Of a stretch of DNA of 33,364 bases, positions 19,580 to 27,866 are shown piece after piece. Location of the stretch: assembly GCA_015679605.1 (NCBI GenBank), contig JAAAVE010000035.1, forward strand, positions 12,468-45,831, in the 5' to 3' direction. The translations under genes and the position numbers were made by a program. Every line of letters begins with the position of its first letter. Positions within the stretch are counted from its first letter, which is position 1. This DNA is from Podila epigama (lineage: Eukaryota > Mortierellomycota > Mortierellomycetes > Mortierellales > Mortierellaceae). Under the pieces are notes generated by a model. The model was not told the origin of the DNA. It saw only the letters and a list, made by a program, of their open reading frames with translations, and searched no databases.

Positions 19580-20090
19580 CACTGTGCATAACAAAAATGG
19601 CCAGATTTCGGCGAGTCGACAAAAGGACTTGTGGTTCTCCTACAACAACTTGACAACTTCATCACAGCGTCAGAGAATGATGTTCATTTTATCAAAGACG
19701 TGTTCCCTCCTGGAACAAAAAAAAAAAAAAAAAGGTCTTGAGAGATCGAGGACATCATGCTTGACTGTGAGAACGGTTACGGCCAGCCTTTGAACTTGAG
19801 GCATGACTGTCCCTATCCTCTTGAGATGATCCCAGCTATGAGATATCTGATTGTCCTTGCCCATCTGAGGCAGATGATCCCGCAAGACATCTTTTGTGCT
19901 TCTCTCTATTCATTTCCAAAGAGCACCAAGTGGCGATCCATTTGGGAAGCATCAACTTTAAGCGATATTTTGGATAGGAGTGGGTTGCAAGCCGCTGTTG
20001 GATTTGATAGAAAAGGAGACGAAGTATCGTTTTCATGCCGCTAACCAAGATGTTGAAGAAATGGAAAGATTGCCAAAATTCAAAACTCAC
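19580..20090 (+). pseudogene. Relic B: decayed 3' part of a recombinase copy
   Basis: Matches two parts of the long copy. The first (about 19580-19895) lines up with about 15215-15510: ATGGCCAGA...GAGTCGAC...GACTTGTGG, AAGACGTGTTCCCT, GACATCATGCTTGACTG, GAGATGATCCCAGC, CTTGCCCATCTGAGGCA. The second (about 19915-20090) lines up with about 16575-16745: GCACCAAGTGGCGATCC, GGGAAG, GTTGGATTTGATAG. The roughly 1 kb coding the coiled-coil and linker is deleted, and an A run of about 17 (19717-19733) replaces some sequence after TTCCCT. It has stops and frameshifts. At 19632-19634 it reads TGG where the long copy has TGA, so Trp was probably ancestral. Confidence 0.8.
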
Positions 20091-20391
20091 GTTTGATCTT
20101 TAATTTATGCACGGAAGCGTAGCCATGTTCCTCACGACTAGCATTTGATCGCAAAGTTCACATTCAGATATAAGAATAGGTTAAAGGTTAGACTACAGAT
20201 ATATATTTCCACTTGGACATCTAACACGCTGACGTGGTATCTGGGGACCTTTGTAAGGACACCAGGACCGTGGAGTTTAATTCGTTGACTTTTATTGTTC
20301 GTTTTAGTTAATTGGTATTTTTTTTTTTTATTAAACAAGTTGTCTACTGGCAATTAACATGTACTATTTCTATGATCAGGAGGTGTTATGT
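20091..20391. other. Intergenic, no gene seen
   Basis: AT-rich sequence between relic B and the 3' end of the orphan frame. It holds a T run (about 20320-20330) and nothing else recognisable. Confidence 0.5.
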
Positions 20392-21297
20392 TTAAAGCGA
20401 CAGTCTCGTGGATGGTTGGTTCTCGGCAAAGAAACTCGATGCGCGACAAAGGTAAAATGTTGACGCATCAAAGAACTTTGTCTTGAGCTGTCGCAGTTGG
20501 TACAGGAGGTCGCTACTAGAGATGCTGCATGTTGTCGCATCCTTGGCCATCTTTAGTCCTGCTTGAAGAGATTCCTTGTCGAGGAGGATTTTTGTTGCAA
20601 GTGAACTGCTTTTATCCTCCAAGACAAATGTCGGCGTTGATGCACCAAGACAAGGCTCCAGCTTACTGTCGAGGCGGAGGGACGATGTAATCAAGGCGTC
20701 AAACGACTTGGTGCCGATGACTAACCGCTTGCCATCAATTGCTTGCACGGTGCATGGCCAAACCTTTCGGTATGGCTTGTTGATTGACGGTGGCAGGGAC
20801 GTGGTGACAGGCTGGCCTTTGATGGTACCAATGGGTTCTCGGTGCAGGTCGACGGTCGTCTGCCGGCCATACACCTCCACGGTGTTGGCTATCACGGCTT
20901 CACCGTTCTTGCCATTGATGAGAACGCAGCCAGCAAGGATTGTGGCACATGAGAAACGCATGCGTGGCGAAAATTGCCAATCCCTGTTTAACACCTCACA
21001 GATGTCTTCATTCAACTCGACATACTGCCGGGTTAAAAGACATCGGCATATGGTGACGTCGATAATACATGCTCCAATCCTGAAGCCGGCTCTGGAGAAC
21101 AACTGGAGCAGGATTGAAGCGCCCCGAGCTTCCTTTTGCGGGATACTACAGGGCTTATCGCAGCATCCCGCGACGGAAGCCTCTGCATTACTGAGCTGTG
21201 TGTAAGAGCGATTTGCTCTACACCAGAACTGTCCTTGATAGAAAAGGGCTGGAGACCCAAAGCCTCCGAGGACCAATCCCTCTTGGCTAAGAACTAT
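20392..21297 (-). CDS. Orphan open frame, about 301 codons, no N-terminal ATG
   Basis: Not recognised. The frame is open from just after a TAA at 21300-21298 to the stop at 20392. The first in-frame Met is near codon 113 (SPRMRFS), so it is either an exon of a spliced gene, a fragment, or a gene whose start was lost. The sequence looks protein-like: Cys-rich start (GCCDKPCSIPQ), FRIGACIIDVTICRC, ELNEDICEVLNRDW, VLINGKNGEAVIANTVEVYGRQTTVDL, PSINKPYRKVWPCTVQAIDGKRLVIG and a helical Leu-rich C-terminus. A 209-codon frame on the opposite strand (20576-21205) is also open, so the coding strand is uncertain. It lies between a recombinase relic and a foldback repeat, so transposon origin is possible. 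Confidence 0.4.
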   Translation of the reverse strand: MVLSQEGLVLGGFGSPALFYQGQFWCRANRSYTQLSNAEASVAGCCDKPCSIPQKEARGASILLQLFSRAGFRIGACIIDVTICRCLLTRQYVELNEDICEVLNRDWQFSPRMRFSCATILAGCVLINGKNGEAVIANTVEVYGRQTTVDLHREPIGTIKGQPVTTSLPPSINKPYRKVWPCTVQAIDGKRLVIGTKSFDALITSSLRLDSKLEPCLGASTPTFVLEDKSSSLATKILLDKESLQAGLKMAKDATTCSISSSDLLYQLRQLKTKFFDASTFYLCRASSFFAENQPSTRLSL

Positions 21298-21469
21298 TTA
21301 AAAAGCGACCAAAAAAGTACAATGGCGTTGAGTTGAGTGGACGACCATGAGAAAGCACTCGATCCCAAAACTTCGCACAACACTTACACTGTCGGCAACC
21401 CAATGTGTACACATGATTTTTCAAGAAAGTTCTCTTCTCAGAGAAGGTGTCACCGGCGGGCGGCCAGAG

Positions 21470-21612
21470 GTTCTCATGTGCGAATGCGAATATTCGCACT
21501 TACATGGGTTTCTTGCGATGCGAATGCGAATACAAAAATCTCTATTCGTATTCGCATCACAAAAATACGGTGTAAAATGCGAATGTTCGCATTCACATGT
21601 GAGAATCCTCAC
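21470..21612. repeat. Foldback palindrome of about 143 bp (GCGAAT-rich)
   Basis: Two arms of about 70 bp in inverted orientation with almost no spacer. The left arm begins TTCTCATGTGCGAATGCGAA and the right arm ends with TTCGCATTCACATGTGAGAA. The arms share blocks such as ATTCGCA/TGCGAAT, TCTTGCGATGCGAAT against ATTCGCATCACAAAAA, and nested palindromes TGCGAATATTCGCA and TGCGAATGTTCGCA. The arms differ by several substitutions. It could be a MITE, a foldback element, or a regulatory or structural cruciform. No target-site duplication was found with confidence. Confidence 0.8.
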
Positions 21613-22121
21613 GAGTCACCGCAGTTCAGGCATTTCAGGGTGTGTCCCAACGACTCTGACCAGTCCGGAACAGCAGAACTTTGCCAGGATCCCAAGATCG
21701 GCTCATTAACCTTAACGTGCAGTCGTTTAAAATGGACGGCTACAGCCTATTGTGTGCCAGAGTACTTGCAGTGAGGGGAGGTGCATGCTACTTCGTCGTG
21801 AGCGTTGACAGTTTTTTCTGTTGAGATGTTTTTCATGTTGGAAATCGTGAAAGAAAGTACAGGAATATGAATAGAGTGAAAGTGGAGAAAACGGTGCAGA
21901 ACAACGACAGAAGGAAACACTTGTCATCAGAAGAAGAAAGGGCTTGACGAATTTGCCACCATTGGGGTTGAAACGATTGCACACTGAAAGAATGTGAGCA
22001 GCTTTCATGCGATGTTCTCACGCGCATGTCATTCCTCCCACACGCGAGACGTGGGGATAACAAAAATATACTGAAGTTGTTGTCCAAGCTGCCACAGTGG
22101 GTGTATTCTCAGAGAAGCACA

Positions 22122-22180
22122 AAAAAAAATATTGGTTCCACTGATAACTGTCAATACAGAGGACAACAGCAAAAGGATGC
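22122..22180. repeat. Dispersed copy of the 16.96-17.2 kb hairpin repeat
   Basis: TTGGTTCCACTGATAACTGT followed by CAATACAGAGGACAACAGCA closely follows the tandem units at 16960-17196. The left hairpin arm is degraded to an A run. It is not followed by further recombinase sequence. Confidence 0.65.
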
Positions 22181-22589
22181 AAGTTTCCAACCAAAAGGAA
22201 GCACACTCACTCACAGCAAGTTCGACATGGTTGACAATCTTTGTTCAGTGACAACAAAAAGTTAACCAATGTTTTGTCCGTTTGGGCCTCCATTGCCCCG
22301 CCCCTCTTTGATACGATTTTTCCATTTCCACACTTTCACTTTGTGGGGGGTCTGGACAAAAAGAAATGTGTGACATGCGTGGCCAAAAAGAAAAGGCAAT
22401 CCTTGGCCAAGAGTCGATACGAGTGTGTGTCTGGTGTGCCTATTTTTTTTTTCTCTCTTCTATTCTCACTGTCACACCTTCTCTTTTCTCTCCATCTCCC
22501 GTATTCTTCAAACCCGACAAAGTTACAAACAGCAACAACAAGAGCAACATCAACAAAAAGAACAAGAAGCGTATATCACACACAACAGT

Positions 22590-24466
22590 ATGGCTTCATA
22601 TGAAGGGCTGCGAAAACTGACTCTTGGCGACCAGCCTGTCGTGATCAAATGTATGCATCTGTTCCAAGAATTGATTCTGTGTGCAAAATGCACACCATGC
22701 ACGAACCATGTCATTTCAAATGGTAAACGTTTTTTTTAACTCTTCATGCTCACATTCCCTCTCTTTCTGTAGTCAAATGTGCTGGAACCAACCTTCGAGT
22801 GCCCATTGCCCAGGTACCAACTTACAACGAGCTGTGCTTTATTGTTCAACGGCTTTTCAGGTCTTCTGTCTCGACAGACCTCGACAACCTTGTGCTGCGG
22901 TATGAGGATGATGGTAACAAAGAAACACCTATTTTTTTTAGTATTTCATGGATACCCTTTTCGCAATCGTCGCTTTTCGCTGTTGTCTGATTGTGGTTGA
23001 TGGCTATGATTGATAGATGGTGACCTGATTACTATCTTGGACGATGCGGATATCACCCATGCCATCTCCTTGTCCAACCTCCTCAAGCTGACAGTCAATG
23101 GTAACGATTTTTTTTTCTTAGTGTTTGCACTCTTGAATGTATCTCTTCGACTAAGCATATCAACAAAAACATCTCGGATGAGCTAACTCGGATACACTCT
23201 TGTTCCTACTTTCTACATTGGCTGACATCAACACGTAGACAAGGTGACATTGCCAATTGTAACTCCAGTCGAACATCTGGCCACGAGACTTGCAGACATG
23301 GACGAAAAGCAGACAGTTGCTGCGGTCTCAGCTGCATTGGCAGACCTGCAAAACAAAATTGGAGATATCTTAAAGTCGATTCATGCGCGACATCCATCAT
23401 CGACCGTCACTGGAGGACATGGATCCGGAGGTGAAGCCCTCCAAAACGGTGTCAAAGCTGGTTCCCAGGCTAGCCATGATCTCAATCCCAAAATCAGTGA
23501 TTCCAAGGCTCTAGTTCTTTCGGTCGAGTCACTTGGTAAGGATTTATCTACCATTATGACAAAATTATGTCTCTGTGGTCTGCTTTGTGACAGGCTCAGA
23601 AACTAACAAACATTCTTTATTATTTTGGTGACACGCGTTTTTGTATCGCGTCAAGATCAACTTCTTGAACCACGCAAGGACGCCTTGGTTAGGCAGGCAA
23701 GTGTGTCAAGCCAGACATCGGTACATGCACAAACGAGTACTCCAGCTGTCAACAATGCAAGTCTTCCTCAACACGCAATCTCAAACGCGCCGATTATTGT
23801 TCAACAACAACGCCAGCAACTCCAACAGCAAGTGCATCCTCACCAACAGCAACTTCAGCAACAACTCCAACAGCAACAGCAACAGCAGCAACAGCAGCAA
23901 CAACAGCAGCAACAGCAGCAACAGCAGCAACAGTGGACATCGGCGGCTGCACCCACTCCTCATATGCAACCATCATCCTTGACATCTCCCGTACCATCAG
24001 GTGGGCCTGGAGCAATTTCCATCCCACAAACTCCAGCATTGCAATATAATCAAGCACACCAGCCTCAGCAACAGCAACAACAGCAACAACTACCTCACCA
24101 GCAAACATACGGGCAATATGCACCCGGAGCTGTCCCTCCTCAGCAACTAGCACAAACTCCACAATTTGCTCCACAACAACAAAACCAGCAGGTTCGACCA
24201 TTGCAACAAAACATAGTACAGCAACCACAACCTCAACAACAGCTGCAACCACCACAGCCTCAACAACAACTGCAACAACAACAACAATTGCCTCAGGCTC
24301 AACCCTCGTTGCCGCAGCAACAGTACAATCCATTCATTCCACAGCAACAATCTCAGATTCAACAGCAACCGCAATATGCCACCCCAGGCACCATGGCATA
24401 TAATCCAGGATCTGGAGCCGCGTTTGGTCGATCAAACAGTGTATATGTCTCACCAAACATTCGTCT

Positions 24467-24502
<36 letters not shown>

Positions 24503-24581
24503 ACAACAGCAGCACCAACAGCAACAATTGCCACAACAATTGCACCAGACAACAATCGCCCCCGTCAATGGGGCGTACTAA
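22590..24581 (+). CDS. TFG homologue: PB1 domain, coiled coil and poly-Gln tail, five exons, 502 aa
   Basis: Animal TFG organises COPII carriers at ER exit sites by forming assemblies through its PB1 domain, coiled coil and Pro/Gln-rich tail. Exons: 22590-22650, 22773-22913, 23017-23100, 23239-23535, 23656-24581; all junctions restore codons (IKFKCAG, EDDDGDLI, TVNDKVT, ESLDQLLEPRK). PB1 (about 17-96): VVIKFKCAGTNLRVPI, YNELCFIVQRLFRSS, VLRYEDDDGDLITILDD and ADITHAISLSNLLKLTVN, nearly residue for residue the order seen in human TFG. A helical coiled-coil follows (about 110-150, EHLATRLADMDEKQTVAAVSAALADL). The C-terminal 300 residues are Gln-rich, with a long CAG/CAA run (about 23867-23931) and QPQQ / YNPxxPQQ motifs. 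The last acceptor (cgtcaag) is weak, but phase supports it. The CT-rich leader fits a promoter. Confidence 0.9.
23867..23931 (+). repeat. CAG/CAA trinucleotide run (poly-Gln)
   Basis: About 22 Gln codons in a row, with CAG and CAA interspersed, in the last exon of the TFG homologue. The mix of codons argues for selection on the protein as well as slippage. Further short Q runs follow at about 24067-24090 and 24466-24500. Confidence 0.9.
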
Positions 24582-24716
24582 AGAGTGAAAGATTCATGTA
24601 GCTCCACTGCTGGGTATCTTTGTGCGCATGTTTATTATTCTGACCACAATGAAATAAAAGTGATTCCGCTCGTCAACAAAATGGTGTTATCTTCAAGGGA
24701 AATCAAATGCCTCTTC

Positions 24717-25874
24717 CTACACAACAGGGTAGATCTGTTCACCACTTGACTTGACTACCTTGAGAAAGTACTTTGGAGGAATGATGCCATCACCGTTCAA
24801 TCCGTCTGAGAGGATAACATTGTTGCTGGTCCTAGAGAACTTGATGCCACCTTTGTTTGAAATTGAAGTGAGTTTCTATGCGTGAATATGAGCTTTATCC
24901 ACTTTCTGTATATTCGTTTTGGTCAAACACACCAGTTCACTCACCTTGAAGAGCCTTGGCAGTGTCAATGTGGATGTAGAGGTTGCAAGACTTGCGCATG
25001 CCGCTGATAACACCATCCTCACCCAAGAGTCCAACAGCCATGTGGATATGATTCCTGTTCATCTTGGAAAGACCTTGTTCTCCTATACTCACACATGAAA
25101 TGAGAAAACAAGAATTAGGTGTGCCGCAGCAAAACGACGAGGCGCAGGCGCCTTTTTTTTTGGTACCTGAACGTTGTTTCTTGTACACGCGCAGATAAGA
25201 CATGACAGACTCGACTTACGAATTAGATTCCATTTTGAAAAGACGGTTCCATGGATAGCAGTTGGGATCTGATCCGGGCTTGTCAATGGCTCCGATCCTA
25301 GATCTTCGACAGCCTTGATGCTATGTCCCTGAACCGCTCGGATATACTCTTTTTTCTTCTTTGTGGTTGATGTCGAGCCTTGTTCTCCTTGTCCGCCTTC
25401 CTCTTCTTCTTCTTCCAGAATCTCGTACCGTTTCTTGTCATTCGTATCAACAACATTCATTACATCTGCAATTGTATATTTTTTGAACTTTGAGTGGGCC
25501 ATGACATCGTTGAGCAGACAGTATCCATCTGGGCGGATCGGCACGCCTTGTGCCTCGGCGTTATGGCGTAGTAGCCATGACAGGGCTTTGGATAGTTGAA
25601 CTTCGGGCGAATCGGGTCCTCTCGGTCCTCTGCGATTTCTACTATTAGTGTTGTTGTTGTTGTTGTTACTGTTGGTGCCATTGGTTGTGATACTGGCATT
25701 GCTAGTGGAGGTGTTGGTATCCAGGTTGCCAGCAGCGTTTCGACTCTGGTTCTGATTTTGCTTGTTCTTGTTCTTGTTGCTATGGTTCTTTTTCTTTTGC
25801 TGTTGCTGTTGCTGTTGTGGCGATGACGACGAAGCGGCAGTGGGCGCTGCTGCAGTGTTTGAAGGAGTGGACAT
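24717..25874 (-). CDS. TPT1: tRNA 2'-phosphotransferase, three exons, 308 aa
   Basis: Tpt1/KptA removes the 2'-phosphate left at the splice junction by the fungal tRNA ligase, transferring it to NAD+ to give ADP-ribose 1'',2''-cyclic phosphate. Exons: 25874-25220, 25082-24945, 24850-24717; junctions restore LIREQGLSKMNRNHIHMA and ALQGGIKFSRTSNNVIL. The four catalytic residues of the family are in place: R103-H104 (SWLLRHNA), R179 (YIRAVQGHS) and R228 (MNRNHIH). Also present are PDGYCLLNDV, TNDKKRYEI, AIHGTVFSKW and GMRKSCNLYIHID. The first 90 residues are a Gln/Asn/Ser/Lys-rich extension absent from bacterial KptA, with an acidic plus Lys insert (about 154-176) inside the core. M1 is chosen because the frame further upstream (to 26054) reads through the CT-rich leader. 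It lies head to head with PRP18. Confidence 0.95.
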
Positions 25875-26150
25875 GGCTTTGAGAAAATGAGATAAAAGTA
25901 AAGAAAGAAAGAGCGAGAGAGTTTTTCTTTTTTGGGGTATTGGGACAAAAAGGAAGAATAGAAAAGAAAAATTTGGGTGGCGCTGTCCTAAAAAGCTCTC
26001 CACATGCCAAAATGTCTGAATTTCTTGAACAAAAACTCCCAACTTGTTCATCACATTGCTTCACCACGTACAATCCATCCAGACCATCGAAATTAAAAAG
26101 GACAATAAAAAGAAAAGGGAACAACAAAAGCAAACTAATTATTACACACT
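25875..26150. promoter_or_regulatory. Divergent promoter shared by TPT1 and PRP18
   Basis: 276 bp between the two start codons. It is CT-rich on the TPT1 side and A-rich before the PRP18 ATG, with no further gene. Shared control is plausible from spacing alone. Confidence 0.55.
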
Positions 26151-27500
26151 ATGGATCTGATTGAAGCGACTCTCGCCAAAAAGCGGTCTGCACTGGAAGC
26201 TGCAGGTGGTACTGGCAAGAAAAAATTCATTCGTCGTGGTGATCTCGAGAAGCAACGACAAGAACAATACTTTGCTGAACAGGAACGGGAACGCAAAGAG
26301 AAAGAGGTATATGTATACATTATGGAAACAAAAGAAAAAAAAAAAGGGATTTAACTTGTACTTTTTGGACTATTAGCGACATAAAAGCACCATGCTAAAT
26401 ATGAAATGGTTATTTTTTTGGTTTAGGAACGTGAAAGAAAACTAGCATTGGAAAGGGAGGGCGCACGCAAGGATGCGGCAGCAGCAGCAAAGGATTCTTC
26501 CTCATCATCTGGCACAGGAACGAATGATTCATCGACATCATCGTCATCAGCATCAACGGAAGCAACAGCAGCGGCAGATGCTGCAGCAGAAGTAGCCTCT
26601 GCTACATTCAACATTGCGCCCGAAGAGGTTGTCCGTCGTCTACGTGCTCGCGGTCATCCGATCCGCTTGTTTGCTGAAACGGATCAGCAACGTAAGATCC
26701 GTCTACGTGCATTGGAACTGGTCGAAGATCGCTCTGAGGGTCAGCGGAACGATTTCATGCGTGCTATGGAGAACGCAGAAACTGGTCTGCATCTTGAGGC
26801 ATTGGGTCAAACGGAACGCACAGGATCGAACAAGGAAAAGAAAACGAAAGAAGACCCTACCAAGAACTTGGTATGTGATTTATTCTTTTTTTTCGTGTGC
26901 TTGTGTGTTGTGTGTGTGTTGTGTGTGTTTGTGTACGAATGGGACATTGCTGCGGTTGTAAAAAAAATGTTGCATTCACTCACCATTTGTTGTCCCCCTC
27001 CATTTCTTTGTAGGATACCAACGAGATCTCTGCCGAGTTGCTTCAAAAGGACATGGACAAGCTCTATGTGCTTCTTTATACCTACTTTAAGCGCCTTTTG
27101 AGAGAATGGGAGCGAGATCTGGATCAGCGTCCAGGTAAGGATATCGTTATCGCCTCTATATTTTATCTAGAATTGAAAACGAATGACAAGGGTTTTATTG
27201 ACACTAGACATCCTCAATCCACACCCTCATAGATGAAATCAAACGTAGCACTCCAGGAAAGTTGGCAACGGCGACACAAGCCCAAAGTGCGGAATACTTG
27301 AAACCATTTTTTAAATCTCTTCGTCAAAAGGCACTCGAACCTGATGTCCTCATGCGCATCACGGAGATTGCAGAGCTCATGATCAAACGTGAACATATGG
27401 CAGCCAATGATGCTTACCTCAAACTCTCCATCGGAAACGCACCATGGCCAATCGGAGTCACTATGGTTGGGTAAGATTTTGCTTGCCATAAGTTTTTTAC

Positions 27501-27531
<31 letters not shown>

Positions 27532-27725
27532 GTACATTCTTTCTAACCAACTCGTTCAAACATTGGTGCACTTTGTAAAAACACAATAGTATTCACGAAC
27601 GTTCAGGACGTGAAAAGATTTTCTCTGCTCAAGTCGCCCACGTGCTCAACGATGAGACTTCACGCAAATGGATTCAGAGTATCAAGCGTATCATGACCTT
27701 TGCCGAAAAGAAGTATCCTCGTTAA
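26151..27725 (+). CDS. PRP18: Pre-mRNA splicing factor Prp18, five exons, 364 aa
   Basis: Prp18 acts with Slu7 in the second catalytic step of splicing, helping to dock the 3' splice site in the spliceosome. Exons: 26151-26306, 26427-26870, 27014-27134, 27233-27470, 27590-27725, all GT-AG with codon-restoring phases. Domains: a charged N-terminal helix ([29 protein letters not shown]), a Ser/Ala-rich linker (about 65-108), the splicing-factor motif [23 protein letters not shown] (about 115-137), and the Prp18 five-helix core (about 201-360) with [29 protein letters not shown]-like helices and [20 protein letters not shown]. The most conserved loop, [20 protein letters not shown], spans the last intron. 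It is longer than yeast Prp18 (about 250 aa) and close to the animal form. Intron 4 holds a CA microsatellite. Confidence 0.97.
27505..27532. repeat. CA microsatellite in PRP18 intron 4
   Basis: About 13 CA units between the donor (27471) and acceptor (27589) of the last intron, ahead of the polypyrimidine/branch region. Confidence 0.9.
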
Positions 27726-27866
27726 TAAGTTTTTCTCTTTTTTTTTTCGCTGTACAACAAAGACTCATACGCATCAAATATATATATAATGGAAAAGAAA
27801 AAAAGGAAAAAAAACATGGGAGTCATGATTGATGATTTTTTTGAGATAAAAAGAAAGGTATCCCTC
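27726..27866. terminator. Convergent 3' ends of PRP18 and HOOK
   Basis: 141 bp tail-to-tail spacer, very AT-rich, with a TATATATATAA patch (about 27779-27789) and A runs. Polyadenylation for both genes must fall here or overlap the opposite transcript. Confidence 0.4.

Larger units (their letters stand above)
21298..22589. other. Repeat-rich intergenic region upstream of the TFG gene
   Basis: About 1.3 kb with no supported gene. It holds the foldback palindrome, a dispersed copy of the hairpin repeat and, from about 22440, the CT-rich leader of the next gene. Frames such as 21337-21774 translate the GCGAAT-rich repeat and are not believed. Confidence 0.5.

Noticed and set aside
20576-21205. 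Plus-strand 209-codon frame
   Set aside because: It overlaps the longer minus-strand frame, which looks more protein-like. It is kept only as a doubt about strand.
21337-21774. Plus-strand frames rich in MRMR / IRIR
   Set aside because: They come from the GCGAAT foldback repeat.
23781-24568. Long minus-strand Leu-, Val- or Cys-rich frames
   Set aside because: Antisense translation of the CAG/CAA tract in the TFG homologue.
25875-26054. Upstream extension of the TPT1 frame
   Set aside because: Phe/Leu/Ser-rich translation of the promoter; M at 25874 is preferred.
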